A DNA stretch of 64,000 nucleotides from Panax quinquefolius (taxonomy: Eukaryota; Streptophyta; Magnoliopsida; Apiales; Araliaceae), in contig CM035162.1 of NCBI GenBank assembly GCA_020205615.1, forward strand, positions 32,638,479 to 32,702,478. The letters run 5' to 3'. Shown here one piece after another: positions 45,035 through 57,215 of this stretch. A program made the position numbers and the translations under genes. The notes under the pieces are model-generated. The model saw only the letters and a program-made list of their open reading frames with translations. It searched no databases and had not been told where the DNA came from. Position 1 is the stretch's first letter, and every line of letters begins with the position of its first letter.

Positions 45035-46194
45035 TGTCTGGAGGTTATATTGACCAATCGGGTAATTAATCGGATAAATGAGCGAATAATTGCTATTAAT
45101 TCATATGCTTATAACTATGTGTTCACATGTGTGTACTATTGATTCATATGAGCGTACTATTAGGGGAGGTGATGTAAGATTGATAATGCTTGCATGACTA
45201 AATTAAAAATGGAGGTATAGATGAAGGTAATATAGTGTAATTATTTTTTTTTCACATGATTGTACTATTGAGTCACATGATTGTACTATTGATTCATATG
45301 ATATACTATTAGGGGAGGTGGTGCAAGTTTGATAATACTTGCGAGGACTAGATAAAAATGAAGGAAAAGATGAAAGTATTATCTTTGAAATATTTTTGTT
45401 TCAAAAGCGATGTAATTATAGGAAAACTATGTTTTCCTATAAATAGAAATCATTCTTCCTTCATTATCAGCAATTCACTAAGATTCACAAGAGCAATTAT
45501 AGAGAGAAGCTATAGAGAGAGAGGCTATTGAGAGAAAAAAGAAGAGAAGTCTGTTATTTCACTATTTCAAAGATATCAGGTCTTCTTACGAGGTAAGGGT
45601 ATTATTTATTTCATATTCAAGAGAAATTATTTTTCAGATTCGTATGAATATTATTTTCGATTTAATATTAAGTAAAGGGTATTATTTCTTTCGTATTCAT
45701 AAAGAGAGTTATTTTCTTTCAATACTCGTAAGGGTTGTTATTCCATTCTTTATTATTCTGTTGGAATAACCTGTCTACGTGGACTACCGTATGTATGGTG
45801 AAATTCTTTTGTTATTTCATTCTTTATTATTCTGTTGAAAAAACCTGTATACACAGACAACCGTATGCATGGTGAAATTCTTATGTTATTACATTCTTTA
45901 TTATTCTGTTGGAATAACCTGTCTATGTGGACTACAGTATGCATAGTGAAATTCTTCTGTTATTCCATTCTTTATTACGATCTGTTGGAATGACCTGTCT
46001 ACGCGGACTACCGCATGCATGGTGAATGACCCTTCATATTCATTCTTTATTAAATTGTGAAAATGATCTGTATACGTGGATTACCGCATGGCGGGTGAAA
46101 ATCCATTTACAGTTTTGTATATCCTATTATACTCGTATGAGATATCATTTCTTTTGTACTCGTCATGGAATATTGTTTTCTTTTGTATTTTCCT

Positions 46195-46480
46195 TTTATG
46201 AGTACTATTCATGGAGTAATATTCATGAGTTACTATTTAAGGGTTACTATTCACTCGAATATTATTCACTCGGGTATTCGGGACACTTTTTGTGCCGGAG
46301 TACTATTCACAAGTTACTATTCACTAGAATATTATTCACTATTCGGGATATATTATTCACGAGTACTATTCACAAGTTACTATTTATTATAATATTATTC
46401 TTTCTGTATTTGGGGTACTTTTCATTCCGGGGTACTATATTCACGAGGTACTATTCCAAGTACTATTCATAGGTACTATT
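46195..46480 (+). repeat. TACTATTCAC minisatellite
   Basis: About 18 irregular units of (G/A)TACTATTCA(C) with TTCGGG interruptions. The motif is the reverse complement of the GTGAATAGTA minisatellite in gypsy-2 LTRs, but it lies downstream of the TATA box here. Confidence 0.75.
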
Positions 46481-47639
46481 CATTCAGAAAAATATATTTC
46501 TTTTCTCATCCAAATTATTTTTGATACATGAATATTATTCTTAAATTTTACTCCACAAAGCAGTATCATGTTGATAATTTGGATATTTTTAAACTCTGGA
46601 TAAATTTAAAGTCTTTAATATTTATCCTTGATTTGGTTTATTAATGCTTATATCATTGTCATCATCCTCATGCTTATATTGTGATGAAAGTCATCTTTGG
46701 CTTACGAGCATAGATGGACTGTTGATTGGTATGATTATGACTAGGGATCATTCGGTATAATCATGACCGTAATGCGCAAATGATGTGGTAAAATGTGCAA
46801 ATGTGTGGTAAAAGTCCTCATTGGCCCGTTGTGCATTGATGGACATTTTTTGGTATGATTATGACCATGGGTTCTCTTAGGCCAAGGTTGCAAAGATGAA
46901 TTATTTTATGGCGTGATCATGACTGTTGATGAAAACACGATTATCCTTGGCCCATAGTGGATGGATAATTCTTGGTCGTGATACTAATGAATATCCTTGG
47001 CCTGTAGTGCATGGATAATTCGGTGATGTGAATTATTTATTGTCTTTGAGTCTCGCGATAAAATATTGATAATAAACTTTTAATTAAGTAGAAGATAGTA
47101 GATATCATGCTCTACTTGACTCTTCTAAAATACGATTGCATGTCTTTAGCTTTTGTAGTGCAAGGATGAGCTGTTAATGAATATCTTTGGCTGTGTAGTG
47201 CAAAGATGAATTTATTAGTATGATTATGAACATGAATCGTGATTTGGTATAACCATGATCTTTGATGTTTGAGTAAAGATGGTGATGAAAATTATATTCG
47301 ATCACAGGTGCGAAGAGGAATTTAGAACCACAATTATGATTATGAGTTATTCACATGATTGTGGACATGAATTGTTGATTGATGTTACAGGGATAAAACA
47401 TTATTGGTGGACTTTTAACATGGAGGAGATAATTGACTTTATGGTCTATTTGACTCTTCTAATGGATCGCTTCGTTCATTGCAACTATAGTTGAAAAGTT
47501 TTATCATCTACCATATGTTCTAAATCTACGATTTATTCTTGTGAAGGCTATTGATAATTTAATTATCTTTAGTCATGATATTCTTTACTGGACTAGTTGT
47601 GCTCACCCTTTTGCTTCACAATTCTTTTCAGGTAATAAG

Positions 47640-48200
47640 AGTGTAGGTAGGTCGAGCGGAGGTAACAGGGGATTAGAACGGTGGTCTATAGCTGTTGAGG
47701 TTCTCCTTAAACAGTATGGAAATAATTTCATTGAGAACTTTAGATAAGTGTGTTGTATTTTTATACGACATTTAATAGTTATATTTGGTGAATCAAATAG
47801 GGTGAGGCGAACCCAGCTTTGGAAGGGTGTTTTGCCACTATCATACGAGATGTCTAATGATATACAACTTCGTGTTATCATAAGACAGGGTTGTGCACAT
47901 CCACTTGCTGAGTATATCTACGAGCACTACCTATATAATCTTGGAGTTTGGTTGAAATATAATTCTCAATTGGAGACAATGAAGATAATTATATGTCAAG
48001 AGAAGACTTACCATTGGAAAGAACATGATAGTAATCTTCTCGTTTTTCTTTGGGGACTATTGGGTCAACCAAGGATAATTCTGTGGACATATGATATCTA
48101 CCATAACTTAGATGCATGGCCTCCCATGTACGAAGATTTTCTTGAGCATTTTCCAAAGATTTTAATTTCTAATACAGTTATTGATTGTACTTTTATGTAA
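47640..48200 (+). other. Unrecognised 150-codon ORF in gypsy-4 LTR
   Basis: An open frame, 47748-48200 (150 codons), sits where other LTR copies have only the GTCCTCACTATTAC block. It is preceded in another frame by 47541-47747. The protein has a His/Tyr/Trp-rich composition (for example EKTYHWKEHDSN, MYEDFLEHFPKIL). I recognise no domain. It may be a captured host-gene exon or a chance ORF; codon-like composition and length favour a real origin weakly. Confidence 0.3.
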
Positions 48201-48889
48201 AGTACCATTGTAAGGTGTTGTGGTCGTGACCACTACAAAAAAAATCTGTCATTGCCGACGGGCACTGCCGTCGCCTATAACTATAGTGTCGTCGGCATTG
48301 ACGTCATTGGCGACGGCAAATACCGTCGGCATACCTGTCGCCCATAGGTTGTGTCGTCGCCCAGGGCTCCGTCGCCAAAAAGTCGGCATCATTGTCATCA
48401 CCGAAGCGGTACTCTATCGTTGCGTGACGGTATATATCGAAAGAAGGTCATTTCGACAACTATCCTATAAAAGTTTGAGGAAAAATCAAGATCTGCATTT
48501 GACGCAGATACCGTCGATTAATGCCTTTTATAGTCATTTCAAGAATGACTTTTACACATGATTGTCGTTATATGTCATTATGATTACCATCGTCGACATT
48601 ACCCGTCACAAGAATGACTACTATATATATTTTGGATTTTTTTTATAATTTCAAAATTTCCCTATTAATTTACAAATATACACCTGTTATAAACTAATAA
48701 CAACCATCAAATAACAACTATACCTGTTATAAACTAGTAATCCAAATCAAATATATAGATCAAAAATATAATAAATGGCCATCGATACAACTCAAAAACT
48801 GTACAAATACATACATGAAACTCAGAATATAACATAAACTAAACTAACTACAACCCGTCGCCTATCTCCATGTTATCGACTCGTGGTCA

Positions 48890-49024
48890 TCACCGATCTT
48901 TGGAGGAGGTCGCGTCGTCATCAACTCGACCATTATCATACTCAGATCGGAGGAGGATGCTTGTCATCATCTCGGCGGTCATCACCAGTGCCTCCACCTC
49001 CACGAGTCTCGTCAACAAGATCCT
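48890..49024 (-). pseudogene. CACTA-2 last-exon remnant
   Basis: On the minus strand, after an ATTTTGTAG acceptor at 49025-49033, the frame reads DLVDETRGGGGTGDD and continues Asp-rich. It is homologous to the CACTA-1 exon at 33172-33390. Function unknown. Confidence 0.5.
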
Positions 49025-49084
49025 ACAAAATTAAAATATTAATTACAAAATCAAAATGAAAACATATTTACATTATTTTAGTTT

Positions 49085-49860
49085 GTGTTCTTCAAGTTAG
49101 GCGTACGGGGCTCGAACTCGAGCTCCGTATATCGGAATCTAGTCCCGTCAGTTTTAACGTGTGTCTATTGCCTATGCGGTGCTATTGCATGTGTTTGCGT
49201 GTTAATTGGATGACTAAGGCAGGTTTTGGTCTCTTTTTCGACTATTTTCTTAAGTTTTCTCAAGTTAGGCGTACGGGGCTCGAACTCGGGCTCCGTAGAT
49301 CGGAATCGAGTCCCGTCAGTTGTAACACGTGTCTATTGCCTATGCGGTGCTATTGCTTGTGTTTGCGTGTTAACTGGATGACCGAGGCGGGTTTTGGTCT
49401 CTTTTTCAACTATTTTCCTAAGTTTTCTCAAGTTAGGCGTACGGGGCTCGAAATCAGGCTCTGTATATCGGAATCGAGTCTTGTCAGTTATAATGCGTGT
49501 CTATTGCCTATGCGGTGTTATTGTCTATGTTTGCGTGTTAACTGGATGACCGAGGCGGGTTTTGGTCTCCTTTTTGACTATTTTCCTAAGTTTTCTCAAG
49601 TTAGCGACGAGGCTCGAACTCGAGACTCAAGTAGATCGAGAATCGAGTCCCGTCGGGAATAGCGTGTCTATTGCCTATGCGGTGCTATTGCTTGTGTTTG
49701 CGTGTTAACTGGATGACCGAGGCGAGTTTTGGTCTCTTTTTCGACTATTTTCCTAAGTTTTCTCAAGTTAGGCGTACAGGGCTCAAACTTGGGCTCCGTA
49801 TATCGAAATCGAGTCCCGTCAGTTGTAACGCGTGTCTATTGCCTACGCGGTGCTATGAGA
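49085..49860 (-). repeat. 168-bp tandem array in CACTA-2
   Basis: Five units of about 164-173 bp start at TCAAGTTAGGCGTACGGGGC (about 49095, 49258, 49430, 49599, 49764). They are the reverse complement of the CACTA-1 array units. Because the unit is a multiple of three, a repetitive plus-strand frame (49159-49662) stays open. This is a by-product of the array, not evidence of a gene. Confidence 0.9.
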
Positions 49861-50432
49861 AATATAATGTCGATACATTGCTAGATTCAAAAAGGCTATC
49901 CAAATTTTAAAGGACCCTTTAATTTCCCCCAAATCTCCCCCGTATATATACATGTACGCATTAGATCATATAGTAATTAATTACTGAAGAAAAAAAGACA
50001 AAATTCTTCGAACGAGATTATAATCAATATATTCACCAAATTGAGCAATACCCAATTATTACCTCAAACACAGACATACACTCAAAAATAGAAAATGGGT
50101 TCAAAATAAACAAACGATTAGATAGAAATAGATGAAAAAATTACAGTGAAAAATAATGCCCCAAACTGCATCTCTTCAATAACCCAATAAACAAACAGAT
50201 TTTGAATTTAGAATGGAAAAGCCTAATTTCATACATTGGCATAAAAATTAAAAATAACCAAACAAAGAAAATAAATTTTACTTCTCTAGACAACTACTGT
50301 AATTCAAGTATTCAACATCACTTGCATATTAAGAAACTGTTACACTCTTACAAATCAAAGTAAAGCAGTTGTGCGAATTCAAGTACTTAGCACATAACAT
50401 ATAATAGAAAAAATAAAATCATACCTATTGCA

Positions 50433-50545
50433 AGTTGAGCGAAACCACAAGTAAAGAAGAAAGAATGAGAGGTGGAGCTAGCGCCGTACGTGGTGGCCGG
50501 AGTATGGCAGGAGGGGGAGGCTCTCCGGCGCCGGCCATATGGGAG
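50433..50545 (-). pseudogene. Putative first exon of CACTA-2
   Basis: On the minus strand an ATG at about 50541 begins MAGAGEPPPPAILRPPRTAL and stays open to TTGCAATAG|GTATGA, a donor-like site at about 50425-50432. The upstream sequence is pyrimidine-rich, like a leader. The intervening region 49900-50425 is AT-rich and intron-like. This could be the leader exon of the lost transposase gene. Confidence 0.35.
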
Positions 50546-51098
50546 GAGGGGGAGCTGACGACCTTGAAGCTTTGTTCTTCAATCAATGGCGATAACAGTA
50601 GTAGAGTAGAGGAAGAAGGAGGAAAAAAAGTAGTTGTTCTCGTCGTGGGTAGGGCTTTTAAAAAGACTCATTCTCGACGGCAAGGCTGTCGATAATGAGC
50701 CCGTCGTTAATTAGTTATTTACGACGGCTGTCCCGTCGCCTTTATAATTTGAAGCCGTCGCCTATGACTTTCCCTCTCCTGCGAAAAAAGCCCACCAAAT
50801 TTGAGATCGGGAAAAGGTTATTATCGACGAGACTCATTGACGACGGTTAGGCCGTCGCTAATGATGTCATGCTCGACGGGACAATCGCCGTCGCCAGTAC
50901 CCCCGTCGCCTATGACCCAATTTCTTGTAGTGGACACCATGAGAGTTATATATATTTGTATTAAAATTTATAGCTTATGTGTTGTCGTACTCTGCATGAC
51001 AGTTCAACAGTTGTATAAATGAAGTTGTATTTGATTTCTGTAGTGTGATATCTGGCGACTCAGAATGGGTTGTGTAGACCTATTTTGGGGGCGTCACA

Positions 51099-51132
51099 AT
51101 GTATGTATGTTTGGTGTAACTTGTAATTAGGA

Positions 51133-51174
<42 letters not shown>

Positions 51175-53435
51175 TACGCTGAGAGAAAAATAAAATTGTT
51201 GAAAACAATTTGCGTGATGAAAGCAAAAAAATAAAGGCGGGTTAAGCATATAATATTTATATATATTTTACCCAAGAGTATTAGAATAAATTCTTATATG
51301 AAATTAGTTTAATAAAGAAAAGATATTATATTTATCGTAATATCTTAAGGAAGTAAATAAATTCTTAATTGAATATATATTAATGTGGTAAGGATATTAT
51401 ATTATAATATCTTGGGTATGAAAATAATTGTATTTGCATAAAAATTATGTGTAGCATATTTATTTTGTAATTATAAAATAAATATGTAATTTAAGTATGT
51501 TATGTTATATTTTAAAATTTATATATCAAAGATGAGTTATATAAATTATATGATTTCATGAGGGTAAAATAGTTTAAGGAGATTTATGTGGTAACTTATT
51601 TGAATAAATTAAGTTACTAAGATTGGGTAATTAATTACTTAACAAAAGTATTAAAAGAATAGTTGAATTAATTATTTAATTATTAAGTCAAATGTAGCAA
51701 GTAAATTATCAAATACTAAAAACCAAGATTTGGCCAAAAATGTGGCATGGTCCGTGTAAAGGAAGGAGTAATTAGTAGGTGGAGTAATTTTTTTTTACAC
51801 TCTTCCTTTATGTGTCACTCCTAAAGTCTCTAGCCATTATTTTGCCAGAGTTTGCAAGCAACTTAAGATATGAGAGAGAAAACAAATAAAAAATTGGGCA
51901 AAGAAGGGAGTGACACTCGGTCAAGGAGGGAGTAGTATCACATAAATATTTGGTAGATATGAAAGATTAGAGAGAGAGAGAAGGGGTAGTCGGCAGCCCC
52001 TAAGAGGGAAGTAGAGAGGATTTCTTCCATGCTACATAGTCTTGAAATCTATGGTGGAAAAAAAAGAAGAGCGCAAAAGGTATAAAATTTCTAACTTTTA
52101 ATTTGTTCCATGAGATTTATTTTGGTTGTTTTACAAAATAAAGAAGCTATGTTTATTGAACTTCAAAAACTTTAGATCTATATATTTTATGGTGTGTTAT
52201 GTGTAGATCTAAACATTTTAGGTGTTAAAAGTTTGATCCAAAGAAAGAAAAGTAAAAACAGTTTTTAAAACTTAGAAAAAATAGTGGACTGCTGCCCCTA
52301 AACAGAAAATTCGGGGTTAGGTAGAGTTCTCTAAAAATTATGTACTTTTGGTATGTTTTAGTACACTGAATAAGCTTTTCCATAGACTCCAGAACGGACT
52401 AATTCCAACTTCGGAGCGAAGAGTTATGACTATTCAAAGTAGTCGCGTCAAAACTGTCTAACCAACTCGGGACAGTCACCTTGAACGAGTTTTCTGAAAT
52501 TCTGTGTTTAGAATTTGGGAACGGTCAAAGAATAAAAGTTGTATTCCCGGAAGTTAGCTTTGCGTGGGCTCAAGAATTGCTCAAAAATGTTTTGAAACGA
52601 AAAAGTTATGACTGTTTTAGCGAGAGAGGGTAAAACTGGGAAAAGGTGAAAACCGTAATGAAAGTACACATTTGGCTAATTATTTGGACTTCTTAATGAG
52701 CACGAAATGTAGGTTTCATATTTTTTAAAAATAGTGTCATATGATACGAAAAACATATCCAAAAATGGGATCAATTCGATTAACAAGCAACGCGTACGAA
52801 ATTCACAAAATAGCGGATTTGGTATGCTGAATGACGGAGCTTTATTCTTTGGCAAGCGTGAAGTATGCTGTACCGGGCGTATAATTCTGTCGCGTCTTTG
52901 CATTCAAGCAACCGTGTCGGCATGCTTTTTGACGCTTTGTTTTGATGGGTTCCATGATTCGTTTTTACGGTTAGAATTTTTTCTAAAATACTATGACATG
53001 AGGTCTATAGCATGCCAAAAATTTCACTATAATATGACTCACGATTTGAGAATTAAAAATGAGCAAACATACATCTCAGAACTAAAATTTGAGCGAACGT
53101 CGCGTGTCGAGCGACTTTGACGTTCGATGTTCCGAATCGCGTTCCGAAAAAATAATAAGTCATAATAAATCTATTAAAGTCCTACGGGGCGAGATTTGAC
53201 TATAAGTGATATTTTACGCCGAGAAATTAACTTCCTTTCGGGCATAAACAAAACAATAAAAATATGTAATAAATATAAATTACATATTTAAATAAAAAAA
53301 ATATATATAGTTGCTTATAAAATTATTTTGTGGTGCAACGAAGAATTTAAAACCTTTAAAAATTGTATTAATCAAAAATGATATTTTGAGATTTTCGGTG
53401 CTCAAAATAAGTTTTTGAGCTAAGATTACGTAACG

Positions 53436-53493
<58 letters not shown>

Positions 53494-53949
53494 AAATCAC
53501 GAATAATAGTAAAATAAAAAATAAAGCGAATGTCTTTAGTGAGATAAAATATTTATATATGAGGAGGCAACAGTCGGTGTTGACTCATGAGCACTCAAAC
53601 TGATGTAAAAATTATTTAAATTAAAGAAATAATATAGTGAATTGAGTTTTAGTATAAAAGATATGCATTAGCTATTTAAACTCGAATTTATGAGTAAAGG
53701 TAAAAGATATTTTCGAAATGAAATTTAAATGGTTTAAGCTTCAAGTTGTAAAATATGTATATCTTAAAATGTGTGAGACCTTTATTATTTATGAAACAAG
53801 TAAAATATTATTACATGATTAATAATATTAGATAATGATTAAATATTATTAACTAATTAATAATATTAGTAAATAATTTGAATATTATTAAATGATTAAT
53901 AATACTAGAAAGTGATTAAAATAGTATTAAATGATTAATAATATTTATA
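51099..53949. other. Non-coding repeat-like DNA
   Basis: AT microsatellites lie at 51138-51170 and 53439-53488. GAGAGAGAGAAGG-rich leader-like DNA at 51970-52080 is followed by a donor-like AAAAGGTATAA. From 52300 to 53130 there is GC-richer sequence with phrases such as GAGTTATGACTATTCAAAG, also seen in gypsy-3's foreign segment (62130), which is typical of gypsy LTR or leader DNA. The ORF 52734-53120 shows no recognisable domain. An ATGATTAATAATATTA repeat lies at 53810-53949. Confidence 0.4.
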
Positions 53950-54300
53950 CACTACTAGAAAATCGGCTATATAATGACGGTCACGTAATCGTCATTATAG
54001 CCAAAAGACCGTCATTAAAGGTTTTAGCGACGGCCGTCGACGATCGTCGCTATAAAAGCCGCTTCGGTAAAGCTTTTAATGACGGTCTTTTGGCCTATAA
54101 GCGACGGTCGATTCTAGCTATAGTCCCTGTCAAAATCGTGTATTTTCTCTTTACCAACTGATCATTTGAAAGTTATTGCTACGGTCATGACCGTAGCTAT
54201 AGATGTCTATAGCGACGCTAGGCGACCGTCGCTATAGGCCTGTGTTTTATAGAATACTATAGCTACGGTCGATGACCGTCGCTATAGCCTTTTTATATTT
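53950..54300 (+). repeat. CACTA-3 terminal and subterminal repeats
   Basis: The array holds about 15 units of GACGGTC/GACCGTC and GCGACGGTC/CGTCGCTAT in both orientations, including the near-perfect palindrome GCTACGGTCATGACCGTAGC (54178-54198). The motif differs from the GCCGTCGCC and ACAACGTTTT sets, so three CACTA families share this window. Confidence 0.85.
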
Positions 54301-54516
54301 AAAAAAATTAATTAATAATGCACATTTATTCAACAAACACAAATACAATATAAAATAAAATATAAAAAATATTATATACATCATTTAAAATCATTCACAT
54401 TACAACATTACAATATAAGAAGATATAATTTACAACATTACAATCTTTCACAATACAATCATTAACGCAATTTCCTATCGTAAGCAGCTTAAAAAAGTCT
54501 TCGAGTCTCAAAGCTA

Positions 54517-54675
<159 letters not shown>

Positions 54676-54758
54676 TCAAGTGTTTAAAATAAAATCATTT
54701 TTGTATAGCTTTAAACCAAAAATAAAAAGACAAAATAACATCCACAAACATGAAAAAT

Positions 54759-55045
54759 TCAACTCAATTCACTGAGGTCAACAATATTAATCCATAACCT
54801 AAAAATGTATTGCCAAAGAAAACCACCCACAAGAGAAGAGAGGCTTGTCGCAATTTTGATGAGAATAGCATCAGTAGGTTTGAGAAGCCCTGCTTTTCTC
54901 GCCGCTACCTTTTCCAGAATGTAGTGCACATCAGATGTTTGACCATTCATACATAAATACCTTGGAGACTCTAGTGTAAGTCCATAAAAGAGAAGTGTGG
55001 CAAAAGCTGGTACAGAGGATAGTGCAAGCAACCACCTCCAACCAA
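54759..55045 (-). pseudogene. Captured fragment, OCT7-like MFS transporter
   Basis: The minus strand reads WRWLLALSSVPAFATLLFYG then LTLESPRYLCMNGQTSD...ILEKVAA. This matches the end of a transmembrane helix and the cytoplasmic ESPRYLC loop of plant organic cation/carnitine transporter 7-type MFS proteins. Only one exon's worth is present. It is fused downstream to unrelated residues and bounded upstream by the SMC5-like piece, so it cannot make a transporter. Confidence 0.75.
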
Positions 55046-55560
55046 ATCTATTCCGCCTTCTTCATATCATACTTCAGCCAGGGTAATTTCTTCTTCATAG
55101 AATCGACCTACAAATAATAGGTAAAGTCAGACAGTGTTGCCTTTGGTGAGCTTAACAGTTAAGAAATGGAAGGCAAACCTTCGCTAAGAGTTCTTCCTCC
55201 ATTGAACACGCTTTCAACATCTCTTTCTTGTTTTGGCATTAAGTGACTTGATTGATCTAAAGTTTCTCTATTTTCCTTAACTGCCTAACATATAATGAAA
55301 AAGTCTTTAAAATAAGTAAATGTATGAGTAAATAAGTACGTAACAATCATCCAAAGAATAATGAAAATAAGAACTCACTCGTTCAAGGTTCCCCGTGTCG
55401 TGACTTTTTACTAACAAGAGCACGATGTTGGACGGTGTAGTCGTGGATCACCAATGACCTTTTCAGTCTCTTCTTCTAAAAGTTGAAGCTGAGTCAACTT
55501 AGCAAACTCACGAGACCCTGTCTTGTGGCAAAAACTATTGTCCCCACAAATAGTCATATA
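55046..55560 (-). pseudogene. Captured fragment, SMC5-like coiled-coil exons
   Basis: Three minus-strand pieces match plant SMC5 in order. REFAKLTQLQLLEEETEKVI is at 55436-55530, preceded by a remnant of the LPQDRV segment. A second exon at 55175-55285 has QLRKIEK, then QE/RDVESV-like and EEELLAKV segments. A third at 55046-55110 reads VDSMKKKLPWLKYDMKKAE. SMC5, with SMC6, repairs DNA by holding chromatids. Introns remain, so capture was from genomic DNA. The third exon runs directly into the transporter fragment, making a chimeric exon. Confidence 0.7.
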
Positions 55561-57134
55561 TAAAAAGAAAAGTTGTTGATTAATTGACAAAAGGAAATGA
55601 ACATTTAAGAAGAAAAATAAAAACAAAAGACATTAGATAGAAAGAATTATTCTACATTGAAGATGCTAACGACTGGTAAAAGGGTGATATGAAAAATATG
55701 CAAGAAAGGCACACTCAAATACTGTAATGCAGTAATCCTACAAGTGAACTGACCACTTAACTAGACATTGACTGAAACAAGCAAGATAACATCCACAAAT
55801 ATGGTTTTCTTCTCTTGTGGGTGGTTTTCTTTGACATACATGAAAAAGCAGCGTAAGGAAACAATGAGACAAGAAAAACCCAACAAAGAGCAATAATACA
55901 ATTAATTTACCGCCAAAATAACATCAACATCATCTAGCTAACCAACTAGCAGCGGCAACATCAAACAAATTCAACAAACATGGAATTTGGTTTTCAATTT
56001 GCCTACTGAACAGACAAACGAACCCAGTTAAAGGAAATAACAAAACAAATTTTCGAGAAAAAGAAATAAATCCAAGACATTAGAAATGACCACTGCACTT
56101 TACCTTCAGGAAATAACAAAACAATTAGAACATGCACTTCAGGTTTAAGACAATTAGAACGACCACTGCACTTCACCTTTACATTGGTGCACTGCACTTC
56201 ACCTTTATATTAGAACGACCACTGCATTAAAAAAGAATTATATAAGAAAAGGCAGTCAAGTTTTGAAACCAGAGGATTGTCCCCATTAAATTACATAAGA
56301 AGAATATGACACGTGTACATATGACACATGTATATAACTAATATATAATTATGCTTTTTGTTTCAAACATACTAGCTTTAATCATAGACATATAAATAAA
56401 AATGTGTATGTGGTTATAACCAAATCTAATTTTTGTTAGGTCTACATATGACTATATGACTATGGACGTTCAGAGTGTTTACCTTCATAACATTTTCACA
56501 CAAGGCAGACCTACATAGTCTCATGCGGTATTATAGATTATGTAAATTATCCATTTCATCTCAGAACTACAGACCCTAAATAAGAATTTGGACATTATCT
56601 ATGAAGCAATAAGGCAACTTAATCATGATATTGTATAACAGACACAAACACACCTATCAAATAGCTTCTGTTCCGCCATGAAACATTACGTAGTTGTATA
56701 TGGAATAAGATAGACGATGAGAAAAAGGTGCAAGTTTACCTTACCAATCTGCTTAAGTTCTCTTCCAACTGGTTCTATAAATTTCAAGTCGATGTTTATA
56801 GGCCATACCTGTGTGCACAACAAGAAAAGGTCAACAAAAAAATATGAAACACTTCCATTACATCTAATACTTACATCATGATAAACATGAGGAAAGGGCT
56901 TCTATAGCTTCTAAATTACTATGCTTCAACCAACAACAGATCAACATGAGGAAAACAAAAAGTTTATTCCTTTAAAAGAAATCAATATGAGGAATGGTAA
57001 ATTATCCCAAGAAAGGGTAGGACCCTTCTGCTTATATATTATGTTTTTCCTTCTCTTGTATGCATAATTTAAGACTGAAAATGGAAAAAGCACTAATAAA
57101 AGATATTTTGTAATCAAGAGGAACAAGAAAAACA
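55561..57134. other. CACTA-3 interior, mostly unassigned
   Basis: AT-rich intron-like DNA. A 25-bp segment at 55806-55833 (TCTTCTCTTGTGGGTGGTTTTC) is the inverse of 54815-54841. Short local repeats of GACCACTGCACTTCACCTTTA occur at 56085-56230. An exon-like piece at 56745-56815 on the minus strand reads VWPINIDLKFIEPVGRELKQ and is not recognised. Confidence 0.35.
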
Positions 57135-57215
57135 CCTTCAAACCAAGTAATTTAATGGAGACAATCTGTCCTGGTACAATACAATCTGGGCCTGCTGCTT
57201 CGACCAAAGCTTCTT
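57135..57215 (-). pseudogene. Possible plasma-membrane H+-ATPase fragment
   Basis: The minus strand reads WSKQQAQI in one frame and VPGQIVSIKL in the next. Together they resemble the [21 protein letters not shown] block of the plant P-type H+-ATPase actuator region. One frameshift and several changes are needed, so the call is tentative. Confidence 0.4.

Larger units (their letters stand above)
48231..50932 (-). mobile_element. CACTA-2, deleted relative of CACTA-1 (inverted)
   Basis: The termini are CACTACAAAAAAAA (48231) and TTTCTTGTAGTG (50932), flanked by a perfect 3-bp target duplication GAC (48228-48230 and 50933-50935). GCCGTCGCC-type subterminal repeats lie at both ends (48250-48420 and 50670-50915). 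The interior has the 168-bp array and last exon of CACTA-1 in inverted order and a putative first exon on the minus strand, but no transposase. It is therefore non-autonomous. It lies in gypsy-4 LTR. Confidence 0.9.
45035..51098 (+). repeat. Gypsy-4 LTR, right part (contains CACTA-2)
   Basis: LTR features include a TATA box at about 45450 (CCTATAAATAGAAATC), an AGAGAGAAGC-rich leader (45490-45560), an ATTCTGTTGGAATAACCTGTCTACG tandem module (45725-46080), and a TACTATTCAC-rich array (46195-46480). A TGGTATGATTATGACC region (46710-47250) follows. The LTR ends GGCGACTCAGAATGGG...GGGGGCGTCACA at 51098. CACTA-2 lies at 48231-50932. No primer-binding site follows, so this is a solo or truncated LTR. 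It is more divergent than the other gypsy LTRs. Confidence 0.7.

Noticed and set aside
49159..49662. 167-codon plus-strand ORF with a threefold peptide repeat
   Set aside because: It is produced by the 168-bp tandem array of CACTA-2, whose period is a multiple of three. The same applies to minus-strand ORFs in 31847-32716.
52734..53120. 128-codon ORF
   Set aside because: It sits in DNA resembling gypsy LTR/leader sequence, has no recognised domain, and lacks gene-like context.
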